Positions 21,450-28,820 of a stretch of DNA of 29,374 bases are shown here, in pieces. Each line of letters starts with the position of its first letter. The stretch's first letter is position 1. The translations under genes were made by a program, and so were the position numbers. Source of the stretch: a virus. The DNA lies in IMG/VR virus record IMGVR_UViG_3300042905_005794, positions 1 through 29,374 of that record. One strand, 5' to 3'. A model generated the notes under the pieces. That model worked only from the letters and a program-made list of their open reading frames with translations. It ran no database searches and was not told the DNA's origin.

Positions 21450-22520
21450 ATGATTAATATCAATAAACCCTATCTTCCAGATATAAATAAATATATAGAT
21501 AAAATAAAAACTATTTGGGATACAAACCATTTAACCAACTACGGTCCACTTCATAAAGAACTTGAAGCAAAACTATGTAAATACTTGGATGTTAAAGACT
21601 TGTGTTTGGTCAATAGTTGCAGCAATGGCTTGCTGATGTGTTTGAATGAATTTGATCCTGATTGCGAAATTATAACAACACCATTTTCTTTTATTGCTAC
21701 AACATCTTCAATCGTTTGGTCAAAACTAAAACCTGTTTTTTGTGATATAGATCCAGAATATCTGTTTATTGACATAAACAAAATAAAAAGTTTAATTACA
21801 CCTAAAACAAAAGCTGTCCTAACAACTCATGTTTATGGCAATACAGGAAACTTGGAAGAACTAGAAACAATCTGCAAAGAAAATAATATTAAATTAATTT
21901 TTGATGCAGCGCATGCATTCGGCGTAAAATATAAAGAAAAATCAATATTAGAATATGGTGATATGTCTATACTTAGTTTTCATGCTACAAAAGTTTATCA
22001 CACCATTGAAGGTGGAGCAATTTATGTAAAAGATGAAGAAAAAATGGCAGAAATGAAAACAAAAGGAAATTTTGGGTATAAAAATTATCAGATAGAATCA
22101 TTAGGCATAAACTCTAAAATGTCAGAATTCAATGCAGCTATGGGTCTGTGTTCATTAGAAGAAATTGATGATATTATAGATAACAGAAAACAATCATTTG
22201 AATATTATGATAAGTTATTGTACAAATCATACAAAAGAAATTACATCAGGAAGCCAAGGAAAAATGTAAATATAAAAGAAAATTATTCTTATTATCCAAT
22301 CATTTTTAATAATGAAAATGATTTGTTAATTTGTGTAGAAAAATTAAATTCTAAAAATATATTTCCAAGAAGATATTTTTATCCTTCATTGAATACAATT
22401 AACTATTTGCAAAATGTAGAAATGCCTATATCTGAAAGCATTTCAAAAAGAATACTTTGTTTGCCTTTATTTATGGGAATAAGCAAAGTTGATATAGAGA
22501 CTATAACTGATCAAATATAA
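21450..22520 (+). CDS. DegT/DnrJ/EryC1/StrS-type PLP sugar aminotransferase
   Basis: 356 residues. It adds an amino group to a nucleotide-linked keto-sugar, using PLP and usually glutamate. Family signatures appear in order: TNHLTNYGPLHKELE (25-39), VNSCSNGLLMCL (54-65), ITTPFSFIATTSSIVWSKLKPVFCDID (75-101), TTHVYGNTG (125-133), IFDAAHAFGV with PLP-contact Asp152, and SFHATKVYHTIEGGAI with the Schiff-base Lys181. The length is slightly below the usual 370-390 because the C-terminal domain is compact. The exact sugar (4-amino or 3-amino) cannot be read from the sequence. It is next to glycosyltransferases and a sulfotransferase, so it probably supplies an amino sugar for a phage-made glycan. 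It lacks a Shine-Dalgarno. Confidence 0.9.
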   Translation: MININKPYLPDINKYIDKIKTIWDTNHLTNYGPLHKELEAKLCKYLDVKDLCLVNSCSNGLLMCLNEFDPDCEIITTPFSFIATTSSIVWSKLKPVFCDIDPEYLFIDINKIKSLITPKTKAVLTTHVYGNTGNLEELETICKENNIKLIFDAAHAFGVKYKEKSILEYGDMSILSFHATKVYHTIEGGAIYVKDEEKMAEMKTKGNFGYKNYQIESLGINSKMSEFNAAMGLCSLEEIDDIIDNRKQSFEYYDKLLYKSYKRNYIRKPRKNVNIKENYSYYPIIFNNENDLLICVEKLNSKNIFPRRYFYPSLNTINYLQNVEMPISESISKRILCLPLFMGISKVDIETITDQI

Positions 22521-22546
22521 TTGATATTCTATTTTTGTTATTTGCT

Positions 22547-23731
22547 CTAAAAGCTATTTAATATATTTACTTTTTGTTCAAATGTTTTATTTTCCATCAA
22601 AATATTAAGATGATTTAAATCTCTACCCAATTTGTATTTACCCGCACCAATATTAATTAAAGATTTTATTCTTGCGTGAGGAGACTTTTTATACCAATAC
22701 GGTGTTTCACTTATTACACCACATTTTAAACATTCAAATCCTATAGTGGCATGATCTGTATCAAATTCACCATTATTGTTATTCAAATAATCTGCATCAT
22801 AATCGACTTGATATAACTTCTTATATTTACCAGAATTTATATTCTTCACTGTAAATTTCATAAATTCTTTGTCATTTGTATAATTTATGGGTTGCTCCCC
22901 ATCAATCAATCCGTTTATTACAAAACAACAGTTTCTATGTTTTGTGTTTACTTTAAAATCGAAATTTATGCTTGATCCACCTAAATAATCTCCTTTATTG
23001 TGCATTATTCTTGCCATTACATTTTTAATCATTGGTATTTCTACTTTTTTGTTGTTGCGCAAATAATATTCTTCAAGCCTTGCATTTAAGTCTAGATCAG
23101 CATAATGTCTTGTGTTAGTTACTACCTCATCTATTCCATTAACTTCCAACCACAAACTTCTATCTATGCAATAATGACCCCAACAAGAATTGTTAAATTT
23201 ATAAGTTTTTGATTCTTCCAATAATATTTTCGGAAATATGCCTTCTTTGTACATTTCGTTTGCTTCATTAACTGATATTGTCATTGTATGGTTTTCATGA
23301 TTATTGTTTTTAACACTACAATCATCTTTATAAAGTATTTGCCATTCAAATCCAACAAAACTAAAATTACTCATTTGCCTTAAAATTTTGATTAATTCTG
23401 GATGACAAAACCTCCAATCTTGAAATGTAATAATTTTATTTGTATGCGCCATCAAAACAGCATTGTTGAATATACCATAATCAAATGATTTAGGGACATT
23501 TGGATTAACTACATAAGGGAAATGGACAACATGGTACTGAAGTGTTTTACTAAATTCTGATAGCCAAGATCTTTTAGAATAATGAGGATCTGGAATAACA
23601 ACTTCAAAAGACTTATCTGTTTGATAATTCAAATTGATTAATTGGGATTTCAATAATTCATCATTGCCTATAAGGTAAAATGGAGCCATGATGAAACTAT
23701 AATCAATATTACGACGTTTGTAACGCATCAT
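22547..23731 (-). CDS. GT2-like (GT-A fold) glycosyltransferase with C-terminal extension
   Basis: 394 residues. The N-terminal part (about 10-110) is a GT-A nucleotide-binding fold: YSFIMAPFYLIGNDELLKSQLINLNYQTDKSFEVVIPDP, then FNNAVLMAHTNKIITFQDWRFCHPEL, where QDW takes the place of the DxD metal site. The acceptor part has SCWGHYCIDRSLWLEVNGIDEVVTNTRHYADLDLNARL, the 'W...R..F...GG.DE......DL...R' pattern of family 2 enzymes. The last 180 residues add a unit with a CLKC pair, a possible zinc site. The missing canonical DxD makes the metal dependence uncertain. It is convergent with the aminotransferase, an ideal neighbour for use of the amino sugar. AATATATA is 5 nt before the ATG. Confidence 0.82.
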   Translation of the reverse strand: MMRYKRRNIDYSFIMAPFYLIGNDELLKSQLINLNYQTDKSFEVVIPDPHYSKRSWLSEFSKTLQYHVVHFPYVVNPNVPKSFDYGIFNNAVLMAHTNKIITFQDWRFCHPELIKILRQMSNFSFVGFEWQILYKDDCSVKNNNHENHTMTISVNEANEMYKEGIFPKILLEESKTYKFNNSCWGHYCIDRSLWLEVNGIDEVVTNTRHYADLDLNARLEEYYLRNNKKVEIPMIKNVMARIMHNKGDYLGGSSINFDFKVNTKHRNCCFVINGLIDGEQPINYTNDKEFMKFTVKNINSGKYKKLYQVDYDADYLNNNNGEFDTDHATIGFECLKCGVISETPYWYKKSPHARIKSLINIGAGKYKLGRDLNHLNILMENKTFEQKVNILNSF

Positions 23732-23736
23732 TTTAT

Positions 23737-23744
23737 TATATATT
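23737..23744 (-). promoter_or_regulatory. Late-promoter-like element abutting start codon (23731)
   Basis: AATATATA on the minus strand, 5-nt spacer ATAAA, then ATG. Confidence 0.4.
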
Positions 23745-23745
23745 A

Positions 23746-23805
23746 TTAACTACAAAAATAATACAATATAGAAAATATTATATTTTTTGATCTGCCACAA
23801 CACAT
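23746..23805 (-). pseudogene. Truncated second copy of the MCCGRSK small gene
   Basis: AGGAGGA and an ATG at 23805 open a frame MCCGRSKN that leaves the homology after seven codons and stops after 19 residues. The first seven residues are identical to those of the gene at 21407, and 22 of 23 nt match over the start region. It is a remnant of duplication or insertion, or an unrelated mini-protein that reuses the start. Confidence 0.5.
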
Positions 23806-23832
23806 TTGTCCTCCTCGTTAATATATTAAATT

Positions 23833-24495
23833 ATGAATGTTTTAGTATCAACTGTGCCACGATCAGGAAGCACATTATTATTTAATATGTGTCGCTTATT
23901 ATTTGAAAAAGCTTATGGGAAAGAAAAAATATATTCTAATTGGTATCAATTTTATAAAACAAACGATGAAAAAGAATATAATATAAAAAAAATACACGAC
24001 AGAGTTCAAAAAGATGTTCAGTGGTCAGACAAAATTGTAACAACAGTAAGAGATATAAGATACATAATGGCAAGTTATTACGATTTTAACAAAAAATTTG
24101 ATATTAATAATAAAGAAAAATTAAAAAATGCCTGCAAAGGTTTTATTGAAATGATGGAATCAAATATACCAATTTCTAGCTATGTTTTTAAATATGAAGA
24201 TTTTTTTTCAGACAAAGCTAAAGTTATATCAGAATTAGCAAGTGCTTTAGAAATCGCAAAAAACAAAATTAATATTAACTTTGTAATTGACGAAATAGAA
24301 AAAATCAAAACAGCAAAATATCTAAAATTAGATAAAAATTTAACACAAATGCATCCTAACCACATTAGCCCGAAAACATCTGAAGATATAAAAAACAGAC
24401 TAACAAAAGAACAATTGTCTTTCATAGAAGAAAACTGTTCTTGTTTTTTAAGAAAACATAACTACAAATTAATTAGTTCTATAAAGATACTTTGA
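23833..24495 (+). CDS. PAPS-dependent sulfotransferase-like protein
   Basis: 220 residues. It would transfer sulfate from PAPS to a hydroxyl or amine of a sugar or other acceptor. The 5'-phosphosulfate loop PRSGSTLL (9-16) follows the first strand. The 3'-phosphate motif VTTVRDIRYIMASYY supplies Arg73 and Ser81, and SYVFKYEDFF is the usual 'YEDL' strand. A C-terminal HPNHIS stretch fits the family's last loop. It is small for the family but complete. No membrane segment, so probably cytoplasmic. It follows the sugar genes and is 6 nt before the next gene in the same direction. AATATATT is 5 nt before the ATG and no Shine-Dalgarno is seen. Confidence 0.85.
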   Translation: MNVLVSTVPRSGSTLLFNMCRLLFEKAYGKEKIYSNWYQFYKTNDEKEYNIKKIHDRVQKDVQWSDKIVTTVRDIRYIMASYYDFNKKFDINNKEKLKNACKGFIEMMESNIPISSYVFKYEDFFSDKAKVISELASALEIAKNKININFVIDEIEKIKTAKYLKLDKNLTQMHPNHISPKTSEDIKNRLTKEQLSFIEENCSCFLRKHNYKLISSIKIL

Positions 24496-24501
24496 TAAAA
24501 C

Positions 24502-25116
24502 ATGGAACTTAAAAATAAAGAACTTTGTGGAAAAAACATCTATTTTGTCAAAAGATCAAATAGGTTTTCCATGTATTTCAATGACAAAAAAGTAGGAGAA
24601 ATAGAACTAAATAACGAAGGCAATATTATTGCTCTAAAAGCATATAATAAAAAATATGTCAAAAATTTAATTTATTATATAGATTCTCATAAAAATTTAA
24701 CAATAGATGATATAAATGGATTTCCAAATAAATATGAATATTTAGAAAAAATAAAAGATAGAATGCATCCAGATCTTCTTATGAAACACGCAATATTAGC
24801 AAATAGCACTACGCTTGCTAGATATGCCTTAGAAAGAGAAGCTTGCTTAACTAAAGAAACAATTATAAGTTCTGCTATAAATAGTTCTAAGATATTAGAG
24901 ATTCATATTAGCAACAATGTTGGATATTTAGAAGAAGCTATGGAAGCAGCATTTGAAAATAAGAACTATGGAAGCATAAAAGTACTTATTAAAAAGACAA
25001 AAAATATTAATGAATATATTAACAGATGCAATGAAGAAGATAAGTACCAATTAATAAAAAAATATTTAATACAAGAATTAGTCAAGAGAAATAAAAAAAG
25101 CAATATTGACATTTGA
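24502..25116 (+). CDS. Hypothetical helical-repeat-like protein, 204 aa
   Basis: The N-terminal 55 residues are strand-rich (KNIYFVKRSNRFSMYFNDKKVGEIEL). From about residue 85 on it is a series of helices with a rough 30-35-residue period (HAILANSTTLARYALEREA, SSAINSSKILEIHISNNVG, EAAFENKNYGSIKVLIKK). This suggests ankyrin-type or other helical repeats, but the ankyrin consensus is too weak to be sure. Its spacing from the sulfotransferase (6 nt) makes it part of the same transcript. Function unknown. Confidence 0.7.
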   Translation: MELKNKELCGKNIYFVKRSNRFSMYFNDKKVGEIELNNEGNIIALKAYNKKYVKNLIYYIDSHKNLTIDDINGFPNKYEYLEKIKDRMHPDLLMKHAILANSTTLARYALEREACLTKETIISSAINSSKILEIHISNNVGYLEEAMEAAFENKNYGSIKVLIKKTKNINEYINRCNEEDKYQLIKKYLIQELVKRNKKSNIDI

Positions 25117-25119
25117 TGT

Positions 25120-25127
25120 TCTAAATA
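25120..25127 (+). promoter_or_regulatory. Late-promoter-like element of SWIM-like gene
   Basis: TCTAAATA. With T4 spacing +1 is near 25133, giving a 16-nt leader that contains AAAGGA before the ATG at 25149. Confidence 0.45.
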
Positions 25128-25148
25128 GTACAAAGACAAAGGAATAAT

Positions 25149-25655
25149 ATGAATGACTTGTGGTTGGTTGAAATGGATCTTTCATCATTATTGGCTAATA
25201 CAGAAGTTCACCATCATGGTAGAATTACTGCGGCAAATGATGTTGAAGTAAATCATGTTGAATATGAATTGCTTCCTCCTAATACTTTTATGATCAGAGG
25301 AACTATTGGAGGATTGACTGACAGTTACAAAGCAATAATAAAATTTCCTGAAGTAAAAATGAAAGGCAGAACTCCTGTTAACACAATTACAGGTATACAA
25401 AAAATATCTAAAATAAATGCCAAGAATGGTAATGTAGAAGTATTTTGCACTTGTGAATTTTTCAAATGGGCTTTCAATACATCAAACAATAAAGTTAAAG
25501 CGTTATTCGACCCATCAAGTAATTTGAGAAAAGAACAACCAATTGGTTCACCACGAGGTCGATCACCCAATCCAACTGGTGTTCCGGGTTTATGTAAACA
25601 TTTAGTTGCTTTAACCAATTATCTCAAAGATGCAAAAATTATTTTCAAGGTATAA
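25149..25655 (+). CDS. SWIM-like zinc-binding protein
   Basis: 168 residues. The C-terminal half has Cys100-x-Cys102 in VEVFCTCEFFKWAFN and Cys149-x-His151 in GVPGLCKHLVALTNYL, the C-x-C...C-x-H arrangement of SWIM zinc fingers. A long Pro/Gly/Arg loop separates them (SPRGRSPNPTG). This form with an F-x-W-A-F strand and a 'GxCKHL' end occurs in many tailed phages as a virion-linked protein of unknown role (family knowledge, not searched). The N-terminal half is strand-rich and may be a second domain. AAAGGA before the ATG supports the start. A nucleic-acid or protein contact role is inferred. Confidence 0.72.
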   Translation: MNDLWLVEMDLSSLLANTEVHHHGRITAANDVEVNHVEYELLPPNTFMIRGTIGGLTDSYKAIIKFPEVKMKGRTPVNTITGIQKISKINAKNGNVEVFCTCEFFKWAFNTSNNKVKALFDPSSNLRKEQPIGSPRGRSPNPTGVPGLCKHLVALTNYLKDAKIIFKV

Positions 25656-25660
25656 AATTT

Positions 25661-26521
25661 TTACATAAATAATTTGAATTTTGAAGAATCATTGTTTCTG
25701 TTAATGTACCAATCTTTCACAAATTCATAATATTTGTTTTTTGGAAAATTATTCAAATTAATTTCATGAATTTTTCTCTTGTCAAATATCCTGTCACATG
25801 AATAATGACAAATATAATGACTGTCAGATAAACTCGTTTCAGGAGGAACGTGACACCAATCTCTGGCAATAAGATTAACATTGTTGTTGGCACAAGCAAC
25901 TTGAAATGAATACATTCCAGACCACCAACGAATTGATTCAAGATTACTAGCCGGATTGTCTTTAACAATCTTAACGTGAAAATCAATCCAATCATCTAAA
26001 ATCTTTTTAAATGTTTTTGCTTTACCAACTAATGGAACAAATCCGCCATTGTAATCACCATGATTTGGTTTTAAATATTTTTCTATCACATGTTTGTTAC
26101 TAGTAAGACTTTTTAAATGCCAATTTTCGTAAATCGCAGAAACGTAAATTTCATCATCTTTAGGTCTAACATCAGGATGTGGTTTAATATGAAACATATC
26201 ACAATCTAAAACTTCTATTATTTCATCATCATCAAAACAATGAATTATCTGTTTTAATCCATATTGTATATTTAGAGGAACAAATATAGGATCTTTTATA
26301 TCTTTCTCAAACTCAAAAAATGGTTTGCAAATTTCATAAGTAATGTCAATATTCCAATCAAAACTTTTAAATTCTGGCTCATTAATGGTGTTTCTTTCCA
26401 CTATTACAGCAAAAGCTTTTTTATTAGCTTGTTCCCCATAAACTTTTTTGTGAGAACGCCAAAACAAACTTAATTGCCATTTAAAAGTGTCATTGTAAAC
26501 TGCTATAGGTATACTTATCAT
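25661..26521 (-). CDS. GT-A glycosyltransferase, HPAT/SERGT-like
   Basis: 286 residues. The metal motif Asp106-Cys-Asp108 sits in EVLDCDMFHIKP after a long GT-A nucleotide fold. DYNGGFVPLVGKAKTFKKILDDW (156-178) and RWWSGMYSFQVACANNNV (198-215) follow. The last block resembles the 'W...MYA[FY]S.A.A' segment of hydroxyproline-arabinosyl and serine-galactosyl transferases, so a protein-linked sugar is a possible acceptor, but this is inference from a short motif. Its ATG overlaps the stop of the upstream GH130-like gene by 4 nt, so it is translationally coupled with that protein and probably works on the same glycan. Confidence 0.8.
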   Translation of the reverse strand: MISIPIAVYNDTFKWQLSLFWRSHKKVYGEQANKKAFAVIVERNTINEPEFKSFDWNIDITYEICKPFFEFEKDIKDPIFVPLNIQYGLKQIIHCFDDDEIIEVLDCDMFHIKPHPDVRPKDDEIYVSAIYENWHLKSLTSNKHVIEKYLKPNHGDYNGGFVPLVGKAKTFKKILDDWIDFHVKIVKDNPASNLESIRWWSGMYSFQVACANNNVNLIARDWCHVPPETSLSDSHYICHYSCDRIFDKRKIHEINLNNFPKNKYYEFVKDWYINRNNDSSKFKLFM

Positions 26522-27543
26522 AAAACACTCACCATTGTATTCAAAAGGTCTTGTAATCCATATTCTGCAATTTTAACAGAAGAATCATTATCACCATAAC
26601 TTATTATAACTTTGTTTTTTTCATATATCATTCCTAAAGGGAAGTTACAAACTATTTCATTCTCTCTTCTAAAATGCTTTTCACAAGCAGCCTCTGCTGG
26701 CAGATATGTCCTGTTAGCACACTTCAAAACATTAAAAGGAGGCTTGCCAGAAAACAAATAACATCCATTGTCATAATGTCGAATATTATTATGATGTACA
26801 GATGTGTGAAAAGTTGCTAAATAATTACCATCTGGTAAAAGAACGGCATTTGTGTTTCCTCTAAGCGGCTCTTTAATCAACCAAGGACTTTTCCATTCAG
26901 TATGACAGATTTTATTGCAATTTTCACCATCTTGTAACTCATAAATTATATGAGGACAAACGGATGCTATAAGATATATCTTATCATTATAATTAAAAGG
27001 CATCCAGTTTTTTTGTCTACCTTCTAATTCATGTGGACTTACTCTAAAAGAAGAAGAATTAACAAAATTGCCATTATTCCTATTATCCATTATAACACAA
27101 CCACGAATATGTTCTTTTTCAAAACCAACTTCGTCAATTGATGCGTAAAACAAAATTAATTGATCTTTTTCGTTCCACAAAATTCTTGGATCTGCACAAT
27201 TTTTCATGTCAAGATCATAATAACTATCTTTTATTACATTGTAATTTTGGTCTAAATAACATGCTACAAATCTTTGTTCATCAGATCTAAAAACACACAC
27301 AATTTTGTTGCCGTCACATTGAGCAATAGCTCCATTAAATGAACCATTTTCTTTTAACTTAATACGATGAAACTTACCGTTAACTCTTGTAAAAAAACGA
27401 GCATTAAGCCTTTTATTGTTTTTGCATTTGTCATTATCAATTATTTCATTTTCAATAATGTAATTTAACGTATTGACATCAACATTATTATTCTTCTTTT
27501 TAGCAACTTCTAACAATTTACTTATTTTGAATCTATTGTTCAT
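26518..27543 (-). CDS. GH130-like five-bladed beta-propeller, copy A
   Basis: 341 residues. It has the pattern of the GH43/GH130 propeller clan, where GH130 members cut or phosphorolyse beta-mannosides and related proteins act as mannosyltransferases. Visible landmarks: FNGAIAQ...CVFR (69-86), CADPRILW (116-123) at the place of the family's EDPR, KNWMPFNYNDKIYLI (178-192), a RGNTNAVLLPDGNYLATFH block (228-246), YDNGCYLFSGKPPF, and VCNFPLGMIYEKNKVIISYGDND (298-320). The first 50 residues are a helical extension outside the propeller. The nearest full-length relative in the window is copy B. It is co-translated with the GT-A gene. Whether it hydrolyses, phosphorolyses or transfers cannot be told. 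Confidence 0.75.
   Translation of the reverse strand: MNNRFKISKLLEVAKKKNNNVDVNTLNYIIENEIIDNDKCKNNKRLNARFFTRVNGKFHRIKLKENGSFNGAIAQCDGNKIVCVFRSDEQRFVACYLDQNYNVIKDSYYDLDMKNCADPRILWNEKDQLILFYASIDEVGFEKEHIRGCVIMDNRNNGNFVNSSSFRVSPHELEGRQKNWMPFNYNDKIYLIASVCPHIIYELQDGENCNKICHTEWKSPWLIKEPLRGNTNAVLLPDGNYLATFHTSVHHNNIRHYDNGCYLFSGKPPFNVLKCANRTYLPAEAACEKHFRRENEIVCNFPLGMIYEKNKVIISYGDNDSSVKIAEYGLQDLLNTMVSVL
26671..26778 (-). repeat. Near-identical 108-nt block, copy A
   Basis: Matches 27766-27873 at 106 of 108 bases, by direct reading. It lies in the 3' part of both propeller genes, far more alike than their 5' quarters. The constant offset of 1,095 also holds for other matching stretches. Confidence 0.9.
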
Positions 27544-27612
27544 GTTATTGCTCTTAATAATAAAAATTAATTGTTTTAATATGCATTCGTACTCTTTGAT
27601 TGCATTGTTTTT

Positions 27613-28647
27613 TTATTTAACGACAACCATTGTATTAAGCAAATCTTTTAAATCATATTCTACTATCTTAACCAAAGTATCATTATCACCATAACTTATT
27701 ATAACTTTGTTTTTTTCATATATCATTCCAACAGGAAAATTACAAACTATTTCATTGGCTTTTCTAAAATGCTTTTCACAAGCAGCCTCTGCTGGCAGAT
27801 ATGTTCTATTAGCACACTTCAAAACATTAAAAGGAGGCTTGCCAGAAAACAAATAACATCCATTGTCATAATGAAATTTGTTTTTGTATTTCATGGCTGT
27901 ATGGAAAGTGGATAAATAATTACCATCTGGCAGAAGAACAGCATTAGTGCTTCCCCTAAGCGGCTCTTTAATCAACCAAGGACTACTCCATTTTTCTTCA
28001 TGTAATTTACAACTATCTCTGTCGTCTTTTAACTCATATACAACATGAGGATTTACATGAGCAATCAAATATATCTTGTCATTATAATTAAAAGGCATCC
28101 AGTTTTTTTGTCTATCTTTAAAATTTGCACTACTTACTCTAAAAGCTGGTCTATCAACAAATTTACCACTTTTTCTGTCTTCCATTATTACAGAACCACA
28201 AATGCATTCTCTATTAGATTTTGAATAATCAAAAGAAGCATAAATTAAAATCAACTCATTCTTATCATTCCATAAAACTCTTGGATCAGCACCTTTTTTT
28301 ATATTAAATTTATAATAACTATGTTTTATTGGATTATAATTGTTATCAAGATAACATGCAGTGAAATTATCCTCATTCGGTCTGTACACACAAATCAATT
28401 TTTCATCATCATACCTAACAATACCAGCATTAAAAGAACCTTTTTCGGGCATATGAATAGAATGAAAATTACCATCAACTTTAGTCAAAAACTTTTCACT
28501 CAATCTTGGTTTATTTAAACCTTCTAGCTTTGTCATTTTTATCATGTTTAATGTCTCTTCTGGAGAATTAATTTTATTAACACCAATTGATTTGACTATT
28601 TTGTTTTTTTTGTAAGGAGATTCACTTACTTTATAAACTTTTATCAT
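27613..28647 (-). CDS. GH130-like five-bladed beta-propeller, copy B
   Basis: 344 residues, a tandem paralogue of copy A. Landmarks are shared: FNAGIVR...CVYR, GADPRVLW, KNWMPFNYNDKIYLIAHVNPHVVYEL, RGSTNAVLLPDGNYLSTFH, and NFPVGMIYEKNKVIISYGDND. The C-terminal third is almost identical to copy A, while the first 50 residues are unrelated (IKVYKVSESPYKKNKIVKS), so the two probably have different N-terminal contacts or acceptors. CATAAATA stands 5 nt before the ATG with no Shine-Dalgarno. It may be the first gene of a leftward transcript through copy A and the GT-A gene, with 69 nt between the two copies. Confidence 0.75.
   Translation of the reverse strand: MIKVYKVSESPYKKNKIVKSIGVNKINSPEETLNMIKMTKLEGLNKPRLSEKFLTKVDGNFHSIHMPEKGSFNAGIVRYDDEKLICVYRPNEDNFTACYLDNNYNPIKHSYYKFNIKKGADPRVLWNDKNELILIYASFDYSKSNRECICGSVIMEDRKSGKFVDRPAFRVSSANFKDRQKNWMPFNYNDKIYLIAHVNPHVVYELKDDRDSCKLHEEKWSSPWLIKEPLRGSTNAVLLPDGNYLSTFHTAMKYKNKFHYDNGCYLFSGKPPFNVLKCANRTYLPAEAACEKHFRKANEIVCNFPVGMIYEKNKVIISYGDNDTLVKIVEYDLKDLLNTMVVVK
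27766..27873 (-). repeat. Near-identical 108-nt block, copy B
   Basis: Partner of 26671-26778, with 2 mismatches. This is recent duplication or gene conversion between the two propeller genes. Confidence 0.9.
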
Positions 28648-28652
28648 ATTTC

Positions 28653-28660
28653 TATTTATG
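28653..28660 (-). promoter_or_regulatory. Late-promoter-like element abutting start codon (28647)
   Basis: CATAAATA on the minus strand, spacer GAAAT, then ATG. No Shine-Dalgarno. Confidence 0.55.
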
Positions 28661-28767
28661 CAGCTTATAATATGATTAAATCTTAACTATAAAAAAATAT
28701 TGTAAAAATTTATCAATTATGTATTTTAACTGTATATAAATAAAACAGAAACAACATTCAGAATAAC

Positions 28768-28798
28768 AAAAAAAAAGGAGGGGAATAAATCCCCTCCT
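28768..28798 (-). terminator. Intrinsic terminator after tail-fibre gene
   Basis: A perfect 8-bp G/C-rich stem (28776-28783 with 28791-28798, 7-nt loop) is followed on the minus strand by nine Ts. It is 22 bases beyond the fibre stop. Confidence 0.9.
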
Positions 28799-28820
28799 CT
28801 ATCTTAAACTAAATCATAAA

